A stretch of DNA of 63,738 bases. Origin: Paenibacillus cremeus (GTDB lineage: Bacteria; Bacillota; Bacilli; Paenibacillales; NBRC-103111). This document shows positions 1 through 8,308 of this stretch, one piece after another. Every line of letters begins with the position of its first letter. Positions within the stretch are counted from its first letter, which is position 1. The stretch spans positions 1-63,738 of the forward strand of contig NZ_VNJI01000044.1 in assembly GCF_007786445.1 (NCBI RefSeq), in the 5' to 3' direction. The position numbers and the translations under genes are program-made. A model generated the notes under the pieces. The model searched no databases, was not told the origin of the DNA, and worked only from the letters and a program-made list of their open reading frames with translations.

Positions 1-609
1 GATCAGTTCCATGAAACGGTAATCGGGTCACCGCAGGGCGGAGTGATATCTCCACTGCTTGCAAACATTTATTTGAATCATTTCGATTGGAGTATGAAGG
101 AATTGGGCTTCGCCGTAGTACGGTATGCAGATGACGCAGTCATCCTTTGTAAAACGAAGGAAGCAGCAGGAGCAGCCTATGAAGCGGCGAAGAGCATTCT
201 GGAAGAGGAACTCCATCTAAGAATGCATCCGGAGAAAACGAAGATCGTGCACTTCGATGAAGGATTCCGCTTTTTAGGGTTCGACTTTTGGAAGGGATAT
301 CTTTTACTTCCCGAAACGAAAGTGAAGAAGTACAAGGATAAAATTCGTAAGATCACCAGAAGACAACAAGGGAATAACCTTGACGAGATGATAAAGCAAT
401 TAAATGAAGTGGTGCGAGGATTTGGCAACTATTTCGGGATAGGAAACGTAAAGAAAAAGTTTCTGGCATTAGACAAATGGACACGGATGAGGGTTCGCGC
501 CTTTATACGGAAAAAGAAGTCGACGGTTTCAAATTCACTGCTTCCAAACAAGTTGTTAGAGGAAGTGGGAATGGTATTTCTAACAAATTTACTCACCACA
601 CGTTTCTAA
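1..609 (+). CDS. ltrA: Group II intron reverse transcriptase/maturase, 3' part (partial)
   Basis: The frame is open from base 1, so the gene starts outside the window. The visible part has the RT motifs GSPQGGVISPLLANIYLN (from about base 25) and the catalytic YADD (about 127-138), followed by the GIIM-type maturase region with a basic C-terminus. Such proteins copy and help splice their own intron RNA. The intron RNA 3' domains follow directly, which supports a bacterial class C (IIC) intron. No frameshift is seen in the visible part. Confidence 0.93.
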   Translation, partial: DQFHETVIGSPQGGVISPLLANIYLNHFDWSMKELGFAVVRYADDAVILCKTKEAAGAAYEAAKSILEEELHLRMHPEKTKIVHFDEGFRFLGFDFWKGYLLLPETKVKKYKDKIRKITRRQQGNNLDEMIKQLNEVVRGFGNYFGIGNVKKKFLALDKWTRMRVRAFIRKKKSTVSNSLLPNKLLEEVGMVFLTNLLTTRF

Positions 610-755
610 TTCAGGAATGAAATTTGCAGCCTGGCGACGGGTGAAGACGACTCGCTCCTGAAGATGGGGAACTGACAAAGGAAAGCCGTGTGCGGGAAAT
701 CCGCATGCACGGTTTGACGGGGAGTCCGAGGGAGTAATCCCTCGTCTTACCCTAC
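610..755 (+). mobile_element. Group IIC-like intron 3' end (domains V and VI)
   Basis: Domain V is readable at about 682-716 as a hairpin with the AGC catalytic triad (AAAGCCGTG ... CACGGTTT). Domain VI follows at about 720-750 (GGGAG ... CTCGTC). The sequence TTACCCTAC at 747-755 matches the usual 3' end of class C introns. The exact splice point is inferred. Confidence 0.8.
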
Positions 756-760
756 TTTCT

Positions 761-793
761 TCTCATTAAAATTTCATTTGGCTACTTTATAAT
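761..793 (+). promoter_or_regulatory. TCTCAT-box promoter of the ABC exporter operon
   Basis: TCTCAT at 761-766 and TTTCAT at 772-777 are 11 bp apart, followed by a 10-bp gap and TATAAT at 788-793. There is no good -35 hexamer, as expected for a promoter activated by an OmpR-type regulator bound as a dimer to direct repeats. The start codon is 39 bp after the -10 start. The box begins 6 bp after the intron end. Regulator identity is inferred. Confidence 0.7.
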
Positions 794-826
794 GAGGACA
801 GCATTTGAGCGTAGGAGGGGACGTAG

Positions 827-1762
827 ATGGCTGAGCCAATTCTTAAGATATCTAATTTATCGAAAAAAATCGGAAATAAGCGCATTGTCGACCAACTGAA
901 TTTCGAAGTTCCCCGTGGAGAAATTTTCGGGTTTCTCGGACCCAATGGTGCGGGAAAAACGACAACGATTCGCATGATGGTGGGCTTGATGAGCATTACC
1001 GAAGGTGACATTTTAATTGATGGAGTAAGCATTTCGCAAGAATTCAGCAAGGCGATTGTCAAAGTAGGAGCCATTGTCGAAAACCCAGAGATGTATAAGT
1101 ATTTGAGCGGGTATCATAATTTGCTCCATTTTGCTCGGATGGTTCCCGGAGTAACGAAGGAACGAATCCAAGAGGTCGTTCGATTGGTCGGTTTGGAAAA
1201 GCAAATCCACGATAAGGTTAGAACTTTCTCGCTTGGGATGAGACAGCGCTTAGGCGTGGCGCAAGCTTTACTGCATAAGCCGTCCGTCTTGATTCTAGAT
1301 GAGCCTACAAATGGTCTTGATCCGGCAGGCATTCGAGAATTACGCGATTATTTATATAATTTGACGCGAAATGAAGGAATATCCGTCGTCGTCTCCAGCC
1401 ACCTACTGTCGGAAATGGAACTGATGTGCGATCGAGTAGCCATTCTTCAGCAAGGCAAGCTAGTAGCCATTAAAACTGTTAAAGATTTAATGGGTGAGGG
1501 GACGTTGGGTTCCGTCGTATTTGATGTCGATCAGCCGGAAAAGGCTTATCAAATTCTTGCGAATTATCCATCCGCTCAGACGAGAAAAGCAGAAAACGGG
1601 ATCGAATGCCGGCTGGAGAAAGAAGAGATTGCCGATGCCAATGAATTGTTGATTCGCGGCGGAGTCAGAGTGTACGGAATTAAGCGTATCACCGCTACAT
1701 TGGAAGATGAGTTCCTGAAAATGACTGGAGGTGAACGGCTTGTTCAACCTGCTGCTAAATGA
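827..1762 (+). CDS. ABC transporter ATP-binding protein (BcrA-like)
   Basis: Protein of 311 aa with Walker A GPNGAGKTT (about residues 39-47), signature FSLGMRQRLG (about 135-144) and Walker B LILDEPTNGLD (about 155-165). It has the extra C-terminal domain seen in bacitracin-export type ATPases (BcrA class). It powers the ABC-2 permease encoded next, whose GTG start lies 32 bp inside this gene. The ribosome site GGAGGGG stands before ATG 827. A role in exporting a lipid-II-directed peptide antibiotic is a family-based guess; the substrate cannot be read from sequence. Confidence 0.88.
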   Translation: MAEPILKISNLSKKIGNKRIVDQLNFEVPRGEIFGFLGPNGAGKTTTIRMMVGLMSITEGDILIDGVSISQEFSKAIVKVGAIVENPEMYKYLSGYHNLLHFARMVPGVTKERIQEVVRLVGLEKQIHDKVRTFSLGMRQRLGVAQALLHKPSVLILDEPTNGLDPAGIRELRDYLYNLTRNEGISVVVSSHLLSEMELMCDRVAILQQGKLVAIKTVKDLMGEGTLGSVVFDVDQPEKAYQILANYPSAQTRKAENGIECRLEKEEIADANELLIRGGVRVYGIKRITATLEDEFLKMTGGERLVQPAAK

Positions 1763-2687
1763 AAATATGAAGATTTACCGGCGTACTCGGACATGGATGA
1801 TTATCGTTGGGCTTGTGTTAACCGTCATCGGATTTCTCATTGCCCAGCAATATAGTGTTAAGCCTTTTCAAACAGCGAATGCGGATTGGAAGGTCAACAT
1901 GCAAAAGCAGGTACAAAATGATCAGCAGCTGCTCGCCAATATGGATCGGGGGGCTGACTGGAAAGCTCATGTAACAAGCCGTATTCTGGTCAATCAGTAT
2001 CACATTGATCATAATATTCCGCCTACGGAAGACACCCTGTGGGGAAATATATTGCAAGCAGCTGATCTGATGGTCGTGGTGACGGTCTTAACCGTGATTA
2101 TTTCCGGCGAAAGTGTGGCTGGTGAATATACGGATGGTACGATCAAGCTGCTATTGATTCGCCCGGTATCGCGTACCAAAATATTATTTTCCAAATACAT
2201 TGCATCTATCATGTTTTCAGTCCTATTGTTCAGCGTGCTTTTTGTCAGTGCGTTCATCGTTTCGGGTGTGATCCACGGTTTTCATGATCTCGGCGTATCC
2301 TATGTATTTGCTTCGAACGACGGCATAGTACATGAAACCAATATCGTTCAGCATGCAATTAGCACTTACTTGTATCAAGCGGTGCAAATGGTCATGGTTG
2401 TTACACTGTCGTTTATGATCTCTGTTTTGTCCCGGAGCAGTGCTTTCGCCATCGCGCTTTCGATTGGTACGATGTTTGCGGGAACTAGTATCGTTGGATT
2501 TTTGTCGCAATTTCAATGGGCCAAATTTTATTTGTTCGAAAACACGGATTTAACCCAGTTTCTAACCGGCTCTCCCAATATTCCAGGAATGACCATGTTG
2601 TTTTCGATCACGATGATCGCAGTATACTTCATATTATTTCATGTGCTGGCATGGGCCGTATTTAAGAAACGAGATATTACAGCCTAA
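1731..2687 (+). CDS. ABC-2 type transporter permease (BcrB-like)
   Basis: Protein of 318 aa starting at GTG with GGAG just upstream. One membrane helix lies near residues 21-41, then a soluble extracellular domain of about 70 residues, then five hydrophobic segments. The motif GESVAGEYTDGTIKLLLIRPVSR is typical of ABC-2 permeases. It overlaps the ATPase gene, so the two are translationally coupled and form an exporter. Confidence 0.88.
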   Translation: MNGLFNLLLNENMKIYRRTRTWMIIVGLVLTVIGFLIAQQYSVKPFQTANADWKVNMQKQVQNDQQLLANMDRGADWKAHVTSRILVNQYHIDHNIPPTEDTLWGNILQAADLMVVVTVLTVIISGESVAGEYTDGTIKLLLIRPVSRTKILFSKYIASIMFSVLLFSVLFVSAFIVSGVIHGFHDLGVSYVFASNDGIVHETNIVQHAISTYLYQAVQMVMVVTLSFMISVLSRSSAFAIALSIGTMFAGTSIVGFLSQFQWAKFYLFENTDLTQFLTGSPNIPGMTMLFSITMIAVYFILFHVLAWAVFKKRDITA

Positions 2688-2711
2688 AGCAATAAACATG
2701 GAGGGATGAGT

Positions 2712-2876
2712 ATGTCAAACGCTAATGAAGGAGATATCGAGCAATTTTTGGCTCAGGTACATCAAATACAAAGCAAAGTGAAGCATTTGATTGAAAAGTC
2801 CGATTTATCGCAGGAAGAGAAGCAATTTATATTGGAAAATATTATTATCATCCCTGTCCAGAAGGAGTACGGGTGA
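2712..2876 (+). CDS. Small helical protein, third gene of the exporter operon
   Basis: A 54-codon ORF, too short for usual ORF calling. GGAGG lies 7 bp before ATG 2712. It starts MSNANEGDIEQF and ends IPVQKEYG, and is rich in charged residues and predicted helix, without signal peptide or membrane segment. It lies 24 bp after the permease and ends before the terminator at 2996, so it is probably co-transcribed. The family was not recognised; function is unknown. Confidence 0.6.
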   Translation: MSNANEGDIEQFLAQVHQIQSKVKHLIEKSDLSQEEKQFILENIIIIPVQKEYG

Positions 2877-2899
2877 CAAGGAAGCAGGATAACAGAATT

Positions 2900-2937
2900 T
2901 CTAACTGATTTCTCATTTTCGGCGTGCGATTTATAGT
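2900..2937 (+). promoter_or_regulatory. Variant TCTCAT-box site upstream of the first two-component system
   Basis: TCTAAC at 2900-2905 and TCTCAT at 2911-2916 are 11 bp apart. The nearest good -10 (TATAGT, 2932-2937) is 5 bp further away than in the other boxes, so it may bind the regulator without being the same promoter type. A terminator (2996-3024) separates it from the regulator gene. Confidence 0.4.
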
Positions 2938-2995
2938 GCATTCTTCCTTTAAATTTCATATCTTATAGTGATAACAATCTCATAATCCCTTATGT

Positions 2996-3024
2996 CCCTC
3001 TTATGAAATAAGGGGGCTTTTTTT
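2996..3024 (+). terminator. Rho-independent terminator
   Basis: Stem CCCTCTTAT (2996-3004) pairs with ATAAGGGGG (3008-3016) with one G-T pair and a 3-nt loop, followed by seven T. It ends the exporter operon or attenuates transcription into the two-component genes. Confidence 0.85.
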
Positions 3025-3106
3025 ACTATGGATGAACATTAACATAGGAATTTACATTTTCTGTACACATAAGATGGGATATGAGGAAGGATGGAGGACC
3101 GGAAGA

Positions 3107-3826
3107 ATGAGTGCTCAGATTCTAATTATCGAAGATGAAGAGAAAATTTCCAGATTACTCGAAATGGAACTTAATTTTGAAGGCTATGTAACGGGTAAAG
3201 CGGTTTCAGGCATAGAAGGCTTAGAGAAGGCGTTGATCGGAGGCTGGACTGTGATCCTCCTAGATATCATGCTCCCCAAGCTTAGCGGCATTGAAGTGCT
3301 TCGGCGTCTTCGTCAAGCGCAAGTGAGTACCCCCATCATTTTGCTTACGGCCCGAGATACGACTTCTGACATCGTACATGGATTAGATTTAGGCGCTAAC
3401 GATTATGTGAAAAAACCTTTTAAAATGGAGGAACTTCTGGCACGTATCCGAACCTGCATCCGGAACCAACAGCTGATTACATCGCTGCGTTCTCCCAAAG
3501 AAGGCGAGAGCGATGTCATTGAGTTCGATGATTTGTCAATTTATCGCTTGAATAGAACGGTAATGCGTCAAAATGTCCGAATCGACTTAACTCCTAAGGA
3601 ATTCGATTTGCTCCTTTATCTCGTCAGACATCGAAATCAAGTCCAAACTCGGGAGCAGCTTATTAACCATGTTTGGGGTTACGAGTTCGTAGGTGATACC
3701 AACATTGTGGATGTGTATATCCGTTATTTACGGAAGAAAATCGATTACCCCTTTAAAGGACAGCTCATTCAAACTTGCCGCGGCGTAGGTTATTGTATCA
3801 AAGAGGGGGAGACGCGTGAGGATTAA
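3107..3826 (+). CDS. OmpR-family response regulator (ArlR/BceR-like), copy 1
   Basis: Protein of 239 aa. Receiver domain at about 4-115 with the acidic pair EDEE, phospho-acceptor Asp in LLDIMLP, Thr in LLTAR and Lys in KKPF; winged-helix DNA-binding domain at about 135-232 with the recognition region GDTNIVDVYIRYLRKKIDYPF. ATG 3107 is chosen over an upstream ATG because GGAGG stands about 10 bp before it and the upstream extension is not conserved in kind. It overlaps the kinase start by 11 bp. It closely resembles the regulator at 47222, so the two systems are paralogues likely to read similar DNA sites. Confidence 0.92.
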   Translation: MSAQILIIEDEEKISRLLEMELNFEGYVTGKAVSGIEGLEKALIGGWTVILLDIMLPKLSGIEVLRRLRQAQVSTPIILLTARDTTSDIVHGLDLGANDYVKKPFKMEELLARIRTCIRNQQLITSLRSPKEGESDVIEFDDLSIYRLNRTVMRQNVRIDLTPKEFDLLLYLVRHRNQVQTREQLINHVWGYEFVGDTNIVDVYIRYLRKKIDYPFKGQLIQTCRGVGYCIKEGETRED

Positions 3827-5189
3827 AACGAAAATCACCCTATTGACCACATCCTGGCTTATTGGGATACTGCTCGCTATGAACGTTGGAGTTTATTTTG
3901 CTTTTCTTAATATGACGACGGATAGCGAGCGGGATTGGCTATGCAGTAGGGTTGATCTTCTCATGAAGAAAGCTTCGATTGCCGAGTTCTTTGATCCAGG
4001 CAACAATGATTTGCTTCAAAGCTATTTGCCGGATCACGGGATGATTCGAGTATTGGACGCCTCCGGAGTTCCGGTCAAAACTTTTTATAGTCACGATGAA
4101 CTGAAATCCGTACCAATCATGCCGGTCATGAAAAGACAGTCCTCCTTAGTATCGGGACCCGTGCTACCTCTGTTAATATTTCGAAATCCGATAACGGAGA
4201 ATGACCGTGTTATTGGCACATTGGAGTTCGGTGAAGAGCTTGACGCGCTGGATGAGAACATCAGCATACTTATCCTTATTCAAATTTGTTCTTCCCTTGG
4301 TGCAATTGTGCTATGTTTTCTAGGCGGTTCGATTGTGGCAAAATGGATTCTAAAGCCTATTACGAAATTAGCTCTTACTATGGAAAGCATTGAGCGGAGT
4401 TTAGTATTCCAGAAAATTCACGTGGTAAATAAAGGGCATGACGAGATCAAAGCGCTTGCAGTTACATTCAATCGAATGATTGACCGCATTGAGGAGAGCT
4501 TTGCCAAGCAGCGCCAGTTTGTGTCCGATGCATCGCATGAATTGAAGACGCCCTTAACCATTATCGAAGGGTATGCGAGCTTGCTTCTCAGGTGGGGGCT
4601 GGAGGATGAAAAGAGCGGACGGGAGGCTGCGGAGTCCATTTATTCCGAAGCGCTAAGAATGAGGCAAATGACAATGCAACTGCTTCAACTGGCCGCATCG
4701 GAACAAATTGCTCCTATTACAGAAACCGTTGATATGGTCCAGCTTTGCGCTGAAACGATAACTCGCCTACGACATATGGTTCAAAGGGACATTCAGCTAG
4801 TAACGAAAGTAAGCCAGCTCATTGTGGAAGCCGATCCGCTGCAGATGAAGCAGATGCTTATCCTTCTTCTGGACAATGCGATTAAGTATAGTTCAGATTT
4901 AATACACGTCGAGCTTCTAGCCCAATCTGTAAATGCTGAGGAGACCATAGGTCTGGAAATTCGGGTAAAAGACCACGGAATCGGGATACCTAAGGAAGAA
5001 TTGGCTCAAGTATTTGAACGCTTTTATCGTGTTGATCCATCCCGAGACCGGAAAACCGGAGGTACCGGGTTAGGCTTGTCCATAGCACGAAATATCGTGA
5101 ATATGAACAGCGGGACGATTCGTATTAAATCCGAAGTCAATGTCGGCACTGAAGTGATTGTGTTTTTTCCTTTTCGAATTAAGCAATAG
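3816..5189 (+). CDS. Sensor histidine kinase (ArlS-like), copy 1
   Basis: Protein of 457 aa starting at GTG inside the regulator gene. Two membrane helices (about 9-28 and 150-175) flank a 120-residue extracellular sensor; HAMP follows at about 175-230, then the H-box SDASHELKTPLT with the phospho-acceptor His, and an ATPase domain with N (LLLDNAIKYSS), G1 (KDHGIGIP), F and G2 (GGTGLGLSI) boxes. All catalytic boxes are intact. It resembles the kinase at 47917 along its whole length. The stop codon lies in the stem of the terminator that follows. Confidence 0.92.
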   Translation: MRIKTKITLLTTSWLIGILLAMNVGVYFAFLNMTTDSERDWLCSRVDLLMKKASIAEFFDPGNNDLLQSYLPDHGMIRVLDASGVPVKTFYSHDELKSVPIMPVMKRQSSLVSGPVLPLLIFRNPITENDRVIGTLEFGEELDALDENISILILIQICSSLGAIVLCFLGGSIVAKWILKPITKLALTMESIERSLVFQKIHVVNKGHDEIKALAVTFNRMIDRIEESFAKQRQFVSDASHELKTPLTIIEGYASLLLRWGLEDEKSGREAAESIYSEALRMRQMTMQLLQLAASEQIAPITETVDMVQLCAETITRLRHMVQRDIQLVTKVSQLIVEADPLQMKQMLILLLDNAIKYSSDLIHVELLAQSVNAEETIGLEIRVKDHGIGIPKEELAQVFERFYRVDPSRDRKTGGTGLGLSIARNIVNMNSGTIRIKSEVNVGTEVIVFFPFRIKQ

Positions 5190-5225
5190 ACGATGGCATA
5201 GCCACCATCGTCTATTGCTTTTTGC
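5181..5225. terminator. Shared palindromic terminator of two convergent genes
   Basis: A perfect 16-bp stem (5181-5196 with 5205-5220) and 8-nt loop, then five T on the plus strand. Each arm encodes the last residues (KQ) and the stop codon of the gene running into it: the kinase on plus and the YheC/YheD protein on minus. The T tract on minus is weak. Confidence 0.85.
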
Positions 5226-5976
5226 GAAATCTTCCGTTCGCTCGTGAATATCGGATCACGGTTTGAAACATACGCTTATTCTTTAATTGTTTAAATATGA
5301 AAGGATCGGGGGCCGTATTGACTTCAAAAACCCACGGGTGTAAATCCGAGTTAAACCCCAGATCGACACCAATTTCCCTGAACCCTGGGTGACTTTTTTG
5401 CAGATGCTCTGCAATACGTAGTCCTAATTTGCTAATTAGTGAGATAAATTCTTTAGTGGTAGCCTGGGATAGGTAAGGGCTTAGCAACGTTTCTAATGCA
5501 AGTGGTTTCCCTTGGCTATGATAGTTCGTCACAATCTTTTTTGGGGAGGCGAGTCTGCCAATATAACCGGTCACCTTCCATGGGAGACTTTTAGTCCGCT
5601 GAACCATCACCCGTACATCAAACGGCCGGGACTTGTATTTTAGCATTCGAATCCCTTTCTGAACTAAATAGTGTTTTTTCAGTTTGTTTTGGAGAATTGA
5701 CTGATACATCTCGTCATACGTGGCAAAAGAAAGCTCTTTCAACCCATGCTGATAGAGATATATAACTCCTTCCTCGTTTGTCGTCTTTTTCACACACATC
5801 ACACCAATACCAAAGGAACCATGAACAGGCTTAATGTACACCATGTTGTATTTATTAAGCATAGATAACAGATTTTTTCTGGAAAATCGTCGAGTTTCAG
5901 GAACAAAATGACTGAGGTCACGGTTTTTCAGTAGTAATTTCGTCTTGATCCACTTGCTCCCTAACGTTGTTTGCAT
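5212..5976 (-). CDS. YheC/YheD-type spore-coat-associated ATP-grasp protein
   Basis: Protein of 254 aa with ATP-grasp features: VYIKPVHGSFGIGV (about 46-60, nucleotide-binding lysine and glycine-rich loop), QKGIRML and the metal-binding end GVDLGFNSDLHPWVFEVNTAPDPF (about 207-230, Asp, Glu and Asn). Members of this family are linked to the Bacillus/Paenibacillus endospore coat, but the reaction is not settled. Its start lies inside the end of the GT4 gene (59-bp overlap), so the two are coupled. No clear promoter of its own. Confidence 0.82.
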   Translation of the reverse strand: MQTTLGSKWIKTKLLLKNRDLSHFVPETRRFSRKNLLSMLNKYNMVYIKPVHGSFGIGVMCVKKTTNEEGVIYLYQHGLKELSFATYDEMYQSILQNKLKKHYLVQKGIRMLKYKSRPFDVRVMVQRTKSLPWKVTGYIGRLASPKKIVTNYHSQGKPLALETLLSPYLSQATTKEFISLISKLGLRIAEHLQKSHPGFREIGVDLGFNSDLHPWVFEVNTAPDPFIFKQLKNKRMFQTVIRYSRANGRFRKKQ

Positions 5977-7114
5977 TTGATATAACTCCTTTATCTTCTT
6001 TCTTTGAGCTATAAATTTTTATTAGCTTATTTGCGGTGTTCTTCCAGCTGAAGCGGGCAAGCACGTCTTCTCTGGCTTGCTTTGCCAATCTCTTAGCGAT
6101 CTTTGAATTGTGGGCAACACGTATGATTTGCTTGGCAAATTGTTTCGGGTTACTAAAATCATCTACTAAGAGGCCATTTTGATCGTGTTTGATGATCTCC
6201 GCAATGCCTCCATTTTTTGACGCAATACATGGCAAGCCGGATGCCATAGCCTCCACATTTACAAGTCCGAAGGCTTCAAGACCTTGAGAAGGACACACAA
6301 AGCAATCGCCTGACCAGTAGAAACGGGGCATTTCGCTCCGTGAAACATAGCCCTTGAAAGAAACTGGGATGTTTAAAGTCTGGCCCAGCCTCTGTAAATA
6401 AGCTTTATAAGCACGCTTTCCTGTACCGCCAGCAACCAGAAGCTTAACGGAAGGGACAGATTTTTGAACAGTTTTTACCGCCTTCATTAGAACAGGGATA
6501 CCTTTTCGAGGTATGAGTCGTCCTGCAAAAAGAATAGCAAATCTTCCGCTGACCTTATGCTTTCGCCTAGCGTGTATGCGTACTTGTAAAGTAGGGGGGC
6601 GGTATTCCTTCAGATTCACACCCAGGTGAACATAATGAACTTTATTCCGAAGATTTGGAAAACGCTTAAGAATGGTTTTTTTCAGTGAACTGCTGTTTCC
6701 AATGATTAAATCGGCATAACCTAGATCATTAGCTGCTTGTTTTAACGAGGTCATGGGAGGCGAAATAAAGGTGACGGAGTGCAAAAAGACAGCGATTGGA
6801 GTTGTTGGAAAGACCTTTCTGACGCGTTTTACAAATCGGGGTCTATTGTCAATTTGAATCATATCATAATGGCGGTGTGCAACTTTCTTGAGTGCATTCC
6901 TCAAATACGAGTCCCGGGTACTTCCTTGAACCCGAATAATGGTAACATTTCCCAATGAACTTTTGTAGGGTAAATTCGCACGCCGTTTACTTAGGATTGT
7001 CACTTTATGTTCGCTAGAGATGTTCTTGGCTATCGAATAAATGCTGTGCTCAACGGAACCACCCACGGAAGGGGGGACCGAAAGTTGCTCGGGAGCAATG
7101 ATTAAAAGTCTCAT
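5918..7114 (-). CDS. Glycosyltransferase family 4, CotSA-like
   Basis: Protein of 398 aa. The start MRLLIIAPEQ at 7114 is chosen because GGAGGTG precedes it. The N-terminal acceptor domain has the GGSVEH loop and the C-terminal donor domain has GRLIPRKGIPVLMKAV and EAFGLVNVEAMASGLP, the E-x7-E signature of GT4 enzymes. It transfers a nucleotide sugar to an unknown acceptor; pairing with a YheC/YheD gene suggests spore-coat polysaccharide, as for CotSA of B. subtilis. Confidence 0.82.
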   Translation of the reverse strand: MRLLIIAPEQLSVPPSVGGSVEHSIYSIAKNISSEHKVTILSKRRANLPYKSSLGNVTIIRVQGSTRDSYLRNALKKVAHRHYDMIQIDNRPRFVKRVRKVFPTTPIAVFLHSVTFISPPMTSLKQAANDLGYADLIIGNSSSLKKTILKRFPNLRNKVHYVHLGVNLKEYRPPTLQVRIHARRKHKVSGRFAILFAGRLIPRKGIPVLMKAVKTVQKSVPSVKLLVAGGTGKRAYKAYLQRLGQTLNIPVSFKGYVSRSEMPRFYWSGDCFVCPSQGLEAFGLVNVEAMASGLPCIASKNGGIAEIIKHDQNGLLVDDFSNPKQFAKQIIRVAHNSKIAKRLAKQAREDVLARFSWKNTANKLIKIYSSKKEDKGVISNANNVREQVDQDEITTEKP

Positions 7115-7203
7115 CGTGCACCTCCATTTTGTGAAGAGCATTCATTTGACAATATATTCTTTCGCGGCAGCAATTAATGGGTATTAGCCCAAAACATCTC
7201 CAT

Positions 7204-7236
7204 TCTAATGTAATTCTCATTAAAACGAATCTATTT
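7204..7236 (+). promoter_or_regulatory. Weak TCTCAT-box site
   Basis: TCTAAT (7204-7209) and TCTCAT (7215-7220) are 11 bp apart, with CTATTT at the -10 position. A ribosome-site-like GGGAGG (7265-7270) and ATG 7281 follow, but the reading frame is only 27 codons and unrecognised. Probably the leftover start of a lost gene. Confidence 0.3.
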
Positions 7237-7417
7237 GCCTTCATGAAGGGGATTTCGTAATTTCGGGAGGATAATCCATTATGACGGTCTGTTTTGCTAT
7301 CCAATTTGTATTTTCCGACACTCGGGATTCTGTTCATACGAGAAATAGACACAGCTCTTGTTAATACCAAGAACTGTGTCCACTTACATTTCAGAAAACG
7401 GGATATTGCTGTGGCAT

Positions 7418-8209
7418 TTAAGATGTTAAACTCGCTTCATTTAAGATTAACTTCTCTTGATTTATGTCTTTTTTAGTGAATCCAACATAGGCCACTAGAA
7501 CAATAATAAAGATCGTTAACACCATACTAACTGTCCCCTGGTTATACCCAAGACCTCCATGTTTAGAAGGTGAACACATCCAATCCGTAAAGGAAGCGCC
7601 AGCCGGTCTTGTCATGATATAGGCAAACCAAAACGTTAAAATTTTATTTAAATTAAAAATGCGATTTAGCACAGCAGGTACAATTAATAGGATTGTGAAG
7701 ATAATACCTGAATTCAAAAACCCTAAATGAAGTTTTTGTGCAAACATATCCCCAGCAGCTGTACCAAGCGCAAAGGTCGCAAATACCATAGCCCAATAAA
7801 AGCCTTCCCGGCGAGATGTATTTATACTATCGACCGACAATGTTTTCTCTTTCTTATACCAAACAATAAAAATAACTGCTAAAAGAGCAGCATAAAACAC
7901 CGTTGATACAATTGGAGATCTTCCTAATGCGAAACTCATAATATCAGCAATCATGGTACCAAATATACTAATCATGGTTACTAGAAGCCAGTAGATCCAA
8001 GACACATACTTTTTCGCTTTCATTTGAAGAAGAAATGATCCAATAAGTAACACTGCTGTAACTGCACCTGCGACCACACCAAATTGATGATCTAAGTAAT
8101 CAGAAAATATTTCGCCCATTCCCGTTGTTAAAACCTTTATAATCCAAAAATAAATAGTTACTTCTGGAACTTTTTTTGCCAAAACTGCTAATTTTGAATC
8201 TGTTCCCAT
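7418..8209 (-). CDS. COG4705-like integral membrane protein
   Basis: Protein of 263 aa with about eight hydrophobic segments. The N-terminal KVPEVTIYFWIIKVLTTGMGE and the later FWFAYIMTRPAGASFTDW are characteristic of the COG4705 membrane-protein group, whose function is unknown. GGAGG stands 8 bp before ATG 8209. The last codons run to 7418 with no terminator seen. Monocistronic, pointing the same way as the coat genes below. Confidence 0.72.
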   Translation of the reverse strand: MGTDSKLAVLAKKVPEVTIYFWIIKVLTTGMGEIFSDYLDHQFGVVAGAVTAVLLIGSFLLQMKAKKYVSWIYWLLVTMISIFGTMIADIMSFALGRSPIVSTVFYAALLAVIFIVWYKKEKTLSVDSINTSRREGFYWAMVFATFALGTAAGDMFAQKLHLGFLNSGIIFTILLIVPAVLNRIFNLNKILTFWFAYIMTRPAGASFTDWMCSPSKHGGLGYNQGTVSMVLTIFIIVLVAYVGFTKKDINQEKLILNEASLTS

Positions 8210-8308
8210 ACAGCATCCTCCTTTGTAAATGCAACTAGATCTGAAGCGAGTTTGATATGAACAATATAAATAATCTACATTAAAGATTAATGAGATTTTT
8301 AAATGTTT

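Noticed and set aside
3032..3106. 25-residue extension of the response regulator
   Set aside because: No ribosome site before it, and receiver domains start at the later ATG 3107, which has GGAGG.
7294..7476. Plus-strand 60-codon frame
   Set aside because: Its 3' end is antisense to the end of the COG4705-like gene, and it has neither a ribosome site nor a motif.
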